Shown here one piece after another: positions 56,383-64,000 of a stretch of DNA of 64,000 nucleotides. Made by a program: the position numbers and the translations under genes. Source of the stretch: Cochliopodium minus (Eukaryota; Discosea; Himatismenida; Cochliopodiidae); contig JAMYWO010000118.1 of assembly GCA_024220525.1 (NCBI GenBank), positions 60,770 to 124,769 on the forward strand, given 5' to 3'. Under the pieces are notes generated by a model that ran no database searches, was not told the origin of the DNA, and saw only the letters and a program-made list of their open reading frames with translations. How positions within the stretch are numbered: position 1 is the first letter of the stretch; each line of letters opens with the position of its first letter.

Positions 56383-58207
56383 ATGGTAAAAAATCTTGTC
56401 AATAAAATTGACTCCAACTTCATCTAAAGTTAATCATTTTTAGGTCAAAATTACAGCTGAAAATATTAGTTCCAAATTGGGCATAGTATTCCTTTTATGT
56501 CTCATATATTTTTTGTTTTTTTTTTTTATTTTTTGATTATTGAAACAATCAAGCATGTCGAAATATCGACCTTGGACCAATTTGAACTTGTGGGAAAGAA
56601 TATAGATGATACTGGCTCATTTGCAAATTTTATAAATCTGCAAAGAGTTAATATATCGTAAGTATATTTTTTTCAAGAATATGGAAACCATACAAGAATA
56701 CAATTATTGATTAAATTGTTGAGAAATCTCAAAATATTCAATGAATTAAAATTATAAATTATATTTGGTTCATATAGCAAGATATAATTAGATATTCTTA
56801 AATTTATATAACGATTTTTAAAGACACCAACAAAAAAATTCACAAGAATTTGCAAAATATATTCTTATTAAATTCAATTCCATTCCTTCAACATATTTTT
56901 ATTTTCATCAGTTTGACAATTTCCTTTCTTTATTTCTTTATAGATCCAACCGAATCCAATTTGCAAAGCAGATATTGGGATTATTAATGGCGCCAAATCT
57001 TGAAGAGATCATATTAGTGGATAATCCCATCTTGGAGAAGAAGCAAGAGATGTTGAAGATAATAGCAGTGGCCCATCAAATTAAAAAAGTCAATGAAATG
57101 TAAGAAAAATAATAATTTAATCAAAAGATAATCAAACAAAAAATGAATATCAATTCATAGATTAACTTGAATTCAATTTTAAAATAAATTTTTTTGTGAA
57201 TTTAATCATAAGATACGAAAAAATTTAATTATTATTATTATTTATTGTATCTTTTTTTAAACTTTCAATTTCGGATATAAAAGAAAAATAAAATGAAAAT
57301 ACTTTGAATACTTTTTTTTTTTCTAATGCCAACTTTAAAAAAGAGCTGGATTTTCAGTATTCATTTAATTTGATCAAAAATAATTTCAATATTTTTTTTT
57401 TTAGAGAATTGAGCCAACAGGACAAAGACATGGCTTATTGCGCATACCCCAAGTTCGCACCAAAGGACTGGATCCATCCCCAAGACCAAGTGATCTCGTC
57501 ATCCAATTCATCCATAATCTATAACTCCGCACAACAAAAGGTCAAGTTCAAAGCTCCCTTATGGGAGAAGGACGAAGCGAGCGTGACGTGTCGCGAGTGT
57601 GCTGACGCCTTCACTTTTTTCAATAGGAGACATCATTGCAGATCATGTAAACACAATTTTTAATTTTTCTAAAATAACAAAGTTAGTTTTTCGTGCTTGA
57701 TAAATTCTCTGAATTTGCTTTCAATATCACATTAATATACTTTGATTTTTCACAAATAAATCAAATAAACTGGATTTATATCATTAAATTAAATCTTACG
57801 ATTGAAGAAAAAGACCAAACAAATTATTTTAATAAAACTTAAACAACATCAGAATTTAAAAACATCTATAAGAATTTTCGTTTTTAAATTTATAAAAATT
57901 CTTTTTTTTTATATTTTATTAAAAATTCTTTATTTATTATTTTTATTTTTATAACCAGGCGGAAAACTTTTGTGTAACAACTGTTGTGGGGTCAAAGTCG
58001 TTTTTCCAGTAGACTTCAAATACGAAGGGGCCGAGAGATGCTGTATCAACTGCCTCGACACCATTTTCATGCACAGGTCCAAAGACAGGCAGTTTGTCTC
58101 CAAAGTCACCACTGTTCACTTGAGATTCAAATTTATGTCTTCCATCTCTCCTTATATCTATTCTTATGTCGGTTTGAGAGATGGAACTGAGTTTAGAAAG
58201 GACAGAG
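56383..58207 (+). CDS. LRR protein with FYVE zinc finger, 3' incomplete
   Basis: Begins MVKNLVKITAENISSKLG, the MVK-L-T-type start of U2A'-like LRR proteins. LRR exons follow: HVEISTLDQFELVGKN, NFINLQRVNISSNRIQFAKQI, APNLEEIILVDNPILEKKQEM. The exon ending VNE at about 57100 splices in frame to IELSQQDKDMAYCAYPKFAP. A FYVE domain follows: WEKDEASVTCRECADAF, FFNRRHHCRSC, CNNCCGVKVVFP and ERCCINCLDTIF; WxxD, RRHHCR and eight Cys are present, so binding to phosphatidylinositol 3-phosphate on endosomes is predicted. After FRKDRG a donor at 58208 leads into a tandem repeat and no further exon is found; the 3' end is probably lost. That the LRR and FYVE parts form one gene rests on splice phase. Confidence 0.7.
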
Positions 58208-58528
58208 GTAATGTTTTTTTTTTTTCCTGAAAATTTTTTTTTTTTTCTTCACTATTTGATTAAATCAAAATCAAAAAACCCATTATGTGACATATTTTTT
58301 ATAAATAATAAAATAAAAATGTAAAATCTAAGAATAAAAAATATAAAATGTTTAAATAAAAATATAAAATGTAAAATATAAAATATAAAATACAAAATAC
58401 AAAATACAAAATACAAAATACAAAATACAAAATACAAAATACAAAATATAAAATTGAAATATAAAAAATGAAAAATATAAAAAATAAATAAAAAAACTGA
58501 CAAAAATTGTTGATTAGCAGTAGAAAAA
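58208..58528. repeat. Tandem AAAATAC / AAAATAT arrays in a gene-free stretch
   Basis: About nine copies of the 7-base unit AAAATAC lie at 58385-58447, flanked by AAAATAT copies. The FYVE gene runs into it with an open donor, and the hydrolase gene starts just after it, so this too could be a collapsed or mis-joined repeat. Confidence 0.75.
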
Positions 58529-58916
58529 ATGTCTTCATCAGAGAATAAATCTCCCATCTTCGTGTTTAAGGTCGAAGATGTTGTGATGAATTTTGAGGAG
58601 AAATCCACCAATGCTCGCTTGTACATTCCCGACTCTTCTGGAAAACTCCCCGTTTTAATATATTTCCATGGAGGAGGTTAAATAAAAGAAAATATTAAAA
58701 AATAAAAAATAAAAATAAATATAAAAAATAAAAAAAATAAAAGTTAAATTAAATTAAAATTAAATTAAAACAAAATTAAAAATTAATTAAAAATAAATTA
58801 AAAAATTAACAATTTTTGTTTGATTTAATGAACAATACAATAAAGGCTTTGTTATGGGCAGACACACCACCTCCTACACTGATGATTTTTGTCGTTTTGT
58901 TGCCAACAAAGCATCT
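58529..58916 (+). CDS. N-terminal half of an HSL-type alpha/beta hydrolase, truncated
   Basis: Exon 1 (58529-58678) runs from MSSSENKSPIFVFKVEDVV to KLPVLIYFHGGG. Exon 2 (about 58845-58916) gives GFVMGRHTTSYTDDFCRFV and ends at a GT donor that runs into repeats and the N at 59006. HGGGF is the oxyanion-hole motif of hormone-sensitive-lipase and plant carboxylesterase families. The catalytic half is missing here; a complementary C-terminal half with its own 5' problem lies at 3420-4992. They may be two pieces of one gene separated by scaffolding errors, or two paralogues. Confidence 0.75.
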
Positions 58917-58929
58917 GTAAAAAAAAAAT

Positions 58930-59085
58930 TATTTTTTATTTATTTTATTTATTTTATTTATTTTATTTATTTTATTTATTTTATTTATTTTATTTATTTT
59001 ATTTANAAAAAATAAAAAATAAAAAATAAAAAATAAAAAATAAAAAATAAAAAATAAAAAATAAAAAATAAAAATAAAATAATTC
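58930..59085. repeat. Simple repeats around the N at 59006
   Basis: Left of the N are about seven copies of ATTTATTTT (as at 2443), right of it about nine copies of AAAAAAT (as at 43951). The break separates the truncated hydrolase from the truncated Ntn hydrolase. Confidence 0.85.
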
Positions 59086-59139
59086 ATATTAAAAAGATTT
59101 AATAAAAATAAAAATAAAATAAAAAAAAAATTTTTTTAC

Positions 59140-61222
59140 CCAAAAGGGACACCCAACATAATGCAATGGGTTTTTCTCCAGGGTTGTTGAAAACGTCAGA
59201 GATCACAGGCCCAAACACTGTATCCTTCACTCTGATAGTCTCGCTCACTTGTCCTAAAAAAAAAATTTCATTTAATTTTTTTAATCATTTAATTTTTTAA
59301 TTATTTTTATTTATTTTTATTTGTTAAATTATTTTTACTTTTTTAATTTTTTTACCTTTAATTTTTATTACTTCATCTCTCACATAATATTGTTCGAGTA
59401 CACCATTAGCCCAGTATGATTGATCGTTGTCCTCGTCAATGACATAGAGATCTTGGATATCTGCACCTACATTAGTGACAGCCCAACTAATTTTATCGTT
59501 TCTTCCGATAACTACCAAAAATTAAAAAAAAAATTAAATTAGAAATTTTTCAAATAAAAAAACTATCTTAAAATTGCAAAAAAATTCAAACAAAAAAATC
59601 ACAATAATTTCATCACCTTATAAATTTTTATCATTTTTTGGTGAGAATTTAATCAGTGCCATATAATTTAGATCAATTTATATGAGATCAAAATGATATT
59701 ATCATAAGTAAATGTTGATTATATGATAATATTTTACTAACAAATTTTCACTTATAAAAAAGTTTTTCAAAAAAAATAAAAAAAAAATAAAAGATGTTAT
59801 TTTACCAACACCCGGAACACCAGGAAATGCTGCACCGATACTACTAATGTTAGGAGACTTCAAAGCGACCAAAATCCAAATGGAAGGAGCAGTCAAAGTC
59901 AAGTGAGGATCGTTCATCATCATGGGGCTTCCACTCTTCGTGAAAGAAGAATTGACTACCCAGTTGTTAGATCCCAACAAGTGTTTGAGATCACTGTTGA
60001 AGTATTTTTGGAAGAAGGGGTCTTCACTGGCTTTGGGTTGGGTTTGAGAATCTTCCTTTGAGTTTTCTTCTTCTTTTTTTTTGTTTTGAGATTCGCTGAT
60101 CCATTTTTCTCTGAACTCATTCATGATTTTGTTTTCTTCAGCGTAAGGAAACTTGGATCTCTTTGTCTTTAGTTCGTTGGGCAGATCTTGTTCGGAAACC
60201 ACGGTGGGCGCATCTTCTGGATAGGCAGGCCACAACTCGTCGATTCTATCTGGGCTGAGATTTTGAGTGATTTCTAATTTATATCGATTCAATTCATCGT
60301 AGAAGTTCCCAGAGAGATCAAAAGACATCATCTTGGCCCATACCACCACATCGTTGATTGTGAAATTCTCTGGTTTCACTCCCAACAAATGATATTCCAT
60401 CGGCATATGCCTTTCCCTCACTATCCATGTATTCACCCCATCCACATACGCTTGCATCAATTCAATGGTCTCAGCCTTGAGATGATCCAGCGCAGCAGAG
60501 GCCGCATCCCTGAAATTAAACGTCCTGAACACCTTATCCACACTCAATCCCTCTTTCCCCACCAACTCCGAGACCCTCCCCGCTCCTATTCTCCTATGGA
60601 TATCCATCTGGAACAGCCTGTCTTGTGCTATAGCATATCCTTGTGCGAAAAACAGATCATGATCGTTATCTGCCTCTATATGCAACAATCCATTCTCTTC
60701 CCTGAAGATCTTCACCCCATTTGGTGATTTTATTCCCACCACTTCAAAATCTCCATAATCCTGATTCATAGTCTTGTTGTAGAAATTTACCCATACCGAC
60801 ATGGTTGTTATCATGATTATTGAGAGTATTGCCAAGATCAATATCCACCAAAAGGTCAAACTCAAACATACTTCTTCCTTGCAACTATTCTTGGTGCAAG
60901 TTTTCTTTTTTTCTTCGAACATATTTGGATAGAGATCTATTGTATCATCATCAAAATCTTTCAATTTGTTCTCTTCATTTTTATTATTGGGGATGGTCTT
61001 ATATTCCTTCCACTTTAATAATTTTTTTCTCTCGTTCAGGAAGAAGAATATGTCAAATCCTATCAAGAGGATCAAATGTAGCACTCCTATTGCTATCGTG
61101 ATATCCAGTATTTTTCTGCATCTCGTCACTGCAGGTGATGTTACCACTGTGCTGAAAAATACTATGTTCAGTGCAAACATAAAGATGGAAATCATGATAT
61201 AAATAGATATCCTCTTATTCAT
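59140..61222 (-). CDS. Penicillin-acylase-family Ntn hydrolase with three N-terminal membrane segments, 3' incomplete
   Basis: The first exon (61222-about 59807) encodes three hydrophobic segments (IMISIFMFALNIVFF; ITIAIGVLHLILLIGFDIFFF; FWWILILAILSIIMITTM), then the acylase alpha chain: NGVKIFREENGLLHIEADND, FFAQGYAIAQDRLFQMDIHRR and GRVSELVG. After a charged linker comes LLGSNNWVV, whose Ser would become the N-terminal nucleophile after self-cleavage, then SGSPMMMNDPHL. Exons at 59515-59358 and 59255-59140 continue with KISWAVTNVGADIQDLYV and DTVFGPVISD. The C-terminal part is lost at the N at 59006. The family hydrolyses amide bonds, for example acyl-homoserine lactones; the substrate is unknown. 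Known bacterial forms are periplasmic, so a multi-pass anchor is unusual. Confidence 0.85.
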
Positions 61223-61605
61223 TTTGGAATACTGTTCAGAAAATTCTATTTTTTTTTTTATTTTGAAATATAAAAAATAAAAGCAAACCAAAACATCTTT
61301 ATATGCGAGATATATAGTCAATTGATGAAGAATTAATAAACAATTATGATTTTGATTTATTCCAATTAATCTTTTTTCATTTGAATTAACAAAGAAATTT
61401 ATTAATAAGTTAACTATGAACACGTAATTCGTTTTTAATTTGTTGAAAAGAATCAAAAACGAAATTCAAGATCTTGATTTTAAATTATGGTGCTTATTGT
61501 TTCTTACCAGGATTCAAATTTTTTTTTGAATTAATCTATGAGGAGAAATTGTGAAGGAATATTAAAATTAAAAAAAATTGAAACCTTTTTCTTTTTGATT
61601 AACAT
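61223..61605. other. Divergent intergenic region, nothing recognised
   Basis: About 380 bases between the divergent acylase and transporter genes. A/T-rich, with no exon or repeat beyond short homopolymers. It should hold both promoters. Confidence 0.5.
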
Positions 61606-62690
61606 ATGAATGAGAAGATGGAAGAAGAAATCAATGGATTTAGTATTAAGGCGATCATATGGTTGATGGTATCAATATTCTTTCAATTTGCATGCACATT
61701 CGCAAACAGATTATTATTCAAATATGCTGGATTGATGTTGCCAATAACATTGAGTAAAAATAAAATTTTTTTTTCTTCCCTATTTGCCATATGGCAAAAT
61801 AATATCAGAATAAATAGAACACGTTATAAAAATCATTCAATAATCAAATATTCAAATAAAAAGGTTTTGTACATATGATAGTATGCACGTTACTCTCACA
61901 TTTGGTTATCAAAACAAAAATAATCAAAGTAGAAATACCGATAATGTCGAAAAGACAAACAAATAATGCATTTATATTATCAGTGATATGGTCATTAAGT
62001 GTGGCATTAGCATCCAGCAGTTTGAGTTTGATAGATGTGGGATTATTCACAGTGGTGAAATGTGCAGTGCCAGCATGGTCGGCATTGATGTCCTTCTTGA
62101 TATTGAATAAGAGAGTAGATACGAAAATAATTATCTCGCTTGTATTTTTGGTATTGGGACCCATATTCTCCAGCTATGCGGATATCAATCTCACTTTACT
62201 TGGTGCAATAATCACCAATTCAGTGAATTTGTTCACTGCATTGAAAATAACTTTATCCACAAAAATATTCTCAGAATCAGATGCTTGGGAACCCATCTTC
62301 TTGCTCAGCGTGATGTCCCCAAGAGCAGCGCTCTTTTTGTTACCACTCACAGTTTCGGAGGTCTATTACCACGCACAAACAGTGCCTATCAGTGTTCTTT
62401 TCAATGGATACATAATTATAGGTCTTCTTTTAGGTGGAGTTTTGGCTTTTCTTTTGAATGCTTCCAATTTTGTAACATACAAAGAGTTTAATTCTCCTCT
62501 TTTATATTCTGTAATTGGTAACGTAAAGAAAGTAGCCATGTACTGCGTTTCTATTTGTTTTGAACCTGTTCCTGTCACTATGACCAACATTTTTGGGATC
62601 CTCCTCACTGCCTTTGGTGTTGCCATGTTCTCCTACATCGAGTATTTCAAGAAGAAAAATGCTTCTATCTCAAAGAAATACAATATTTGA
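61606..62690 (+). CDS. Triose-phosphate-translocator / nucleotide-sugar-transporter family protein (SLC35-like)
   Basis: Two exons (61606-61754 and about 61868-62690), about 324 residues with roughly ten membrane segments. Typical features of the TPT group are present: FQFACTFANRLLFKYAG (first helix), the in-frame join LPITLSFVHMIVCTLLSH, SLSLIDVGLFTVVKCAVPAW and RVDTKIIISLVFLVLGP. In the second half are NFVTYKEFNSPLLYSVIGNVKK, matching the conserved V/T-x-S-V-x-G-x-x-K block, and NIFGILLTAFGVAMFSYIEYFKK. Probably a Golgi, ER or endosomal sugar-nucleotide exchanger; the substrate is unknown. Confidence 0.88.
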
Positions 62691-62884
62691 GATTCTTTCA
62701 AGATCCAATCTCCTTATTTATTTTGACTTTCAACGCTTAACTTTTTGTCATATATTTATTCTATAAACTGATTTTTTTTCTTAAATAAAAAAGGAAAAAG
62801 AAATTTAAAAAAAAATTAAAAAAAAATTATAGGCTTGTAAAAATTGTCATTTTTTCACTCCCATCATAAAATATTAAAGTTTAT

Positions 62885-64000
62885 ATGGACCCCCCAAAAG
62901 ATTGGAAGGAAGAACAAAAAACATTTGCCAGATATGCATATGTAAAATTGATCAATAAAACTGGACATACTTTATTTAGACAATTGAGTGAAATAACATG
63001 GGGTGCATGGTTAATATATTCAGAAGAAATAATAAAATATATTAAAATCAACTCAAAATAATTAGGTCATTTTTCCCTCCTGAAAGAATTGGACCAAATA
63101 CAACTTCAGAATTTGGAAGTCATAGCAATATATTCGTTACAGGGACGGAAGCTCTTGTAACATATAAAACCACCAGTGGTGCTTCATTTTTGATTAAATG
63201 GGGTCATCCATTTTTCACCAACCCATGGAATCAGATAACTACATCCAAACAATTCAAAATAATAGTGACAGATAAGAGGAAGAAAATAAATATGAAAAAC
63301 TTTGGATGTGATTTCGAATTCACTGTTATGTTGAATACTGAATCGTCTACTATGATAAACAATAATATAGATTTAGATGATCCACATATGATAAATTTGA
63401 GAAAGGCACAAGAAGAGACGAAGAAATTGGAGCAAATATCAGAATTACAAAGAAATATCTCGAATTCAAAGAGAAGTGTATTCATCTCTGTTAAAAACAA
63501 CACAAAGATAAATTTGACGAGATCTCAACACACATTATTACAAGGAGAATGGCTATGTGAGCCACCACAGGAATTTCCATCACAATCCACCATTGAATTT
63601 GGTACCAAGAATAAAGATTCGATGAGTGGGACATCTGGTGTGGTGCAATATGGATATAAAGAGGGAAAATCTGATCTGAAATTCTCATGGGACAATCCCT
63701 TCTTTGAGAAGAGTGTATTCAACAAGGGTTGCCCATTGGAATTCAGCATAGAAACTAAGAAATCCATCAATAGGAATCATGCAGAGCTCATCTATGTGAT
63801 TAACGAGAAGGTGGTTGATGAGAAGGAGGATATCCAAGACAACAAATACAATGATCTTTTAGAGACGCTCAAGTTTAGAGTGTTCTCCTACAACGCCCAT
63901 CTCCTCCCACCAGGCCAAACCATCATCGATGATCCCATTCGACGTGCCAAGCTGATCGCAGACTCGATAACCAAACCAGGAAACACCGACGAACCCAACA
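62885..64000 (+). CDS. Neutral-sphingomyelinase-like phosphodiesterase with two N-terminal beta-sandwich repeats, 3' cut by window end
   Basis: Exon 1 (62885-63009) splices to 63066 onwards. Two related repeats follow. One reads VKLINKTGHTLFRQL, WSFFPPERIGPNTTSEFGS, VTGTEALVTYKT and IKWGHPFFTNP. The other reads ISVKNNTKINLTRSQ, WLCEPPQEFPSQSTIEFGT, SGTSGVVQYGY and SWDNPFFEKS. The pattern (aromatic, PP, F-G, T-G-T-x-x-x-V-x-Y, W-x-N-P) resembles membrane-binding beta-sandwich folds of the aegerolysin/actinoporin kind. Then LKFRVFSYNAHLLPPG and RRAKLIADSI open an endonuclease/exonuclease/phosphatase fold of the neutral sphingomyelinase type; its catalytic residues lie beyond base 64000. Inferred role: lipid-recognising repeats position a sphingomyelin-cleaving enzyme at a membrane. 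Confidence 0.72.

Overview
The window is eukaryotic and very AT-rich. Compact protein-coding exons are separated by short introns, typically 50-300 nt, of nearly pure A/T that begin GT (often GTAA) and end AG; TAA and TGA both act as stops. Genes are close-packed on both strands. The gene content (a three-domain severin, RhoGAP, Sm-E, RPC6, RCC1-, ankyrin-, Sel1- and LRR-rich proteins, N/Q/K runs) points to an amoeboid protist of the dictyostelid, heterolobosean or anaeramoebid kind; the sequence alone does not decide which. I recognised no virus-like element, LTR element, transposon, tRNA or rRNA.

Layout. 1-9.7 kb: the 3' part of an LRR/Cys-rich membrane receptor, a coiled-coil/alpha-beta hydrolase fragment, a PP2C phosphatase with a C-terminal SH3, and a METTL21-type methyltransferase. 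9.8-17 kb: a membrane-anchored, bacterial-type GH38 mannosidase. 17-32.4 kb: two terminal nucleotidyltransferases (the second continuous with a complete Rnl1-like RNA ligase), Sm-E, RhoGAP, an RCC1 protein, severin, a disordered basic protein and RPC6. 32.5-40 kb: a giant gene encoding Sel1/TPR-like repeats, a fibronectin-III-like domain, a caspase-like fold lacking its catalytic pair, a NACHT NTPase, ankyrin repeats, an IRE1-type kinase and a KEN ribonuclease with its catalytic R-N-x3-H intact. 40-54 kb: a Sel1 protein, GNA1, a second RCC1 protein, oligoribonuclease, a prenylated CH-domain protein and three tandem ankyrin genes, the last one decaying. 54-64 kb: a Cys/His protein, a small membrane protein, a CBS protein, an LRR-FYVE protein, the 5' half of an HSL-type hydrolase, a membrane-anchored penicillin-acylase-like Ntn hydrolase, a triose-phosphate-translocator-type transporter, and a neutral-sphingomyelinase-like gene cut by the window end.

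The most striking items are (i) the caspase-like/NACHT/ankyrin/kinase/KEN protein, which reads as an NLR-style signalling ATPase joined to an RNase L/IRE1 effector; (ii) the TUTase-RNA ligase fusion about 7 kb upstream, an RNA end-repair architecture; and (iii) a short C-terminal module around W-[TSA]-P-x-x-H-[KM] shared by at least six otherwise unrelated genes (RCC1, Sel1, ankyrin) between 26 and 54 kb.

Three single N characters (2442, 43950, 59006) lie inside simple repeats and coincide with interrupted genes, so joins there should not be trusted. Exon limits were read by eye from splice signals and reading frame; where they are approximate the entry says so.
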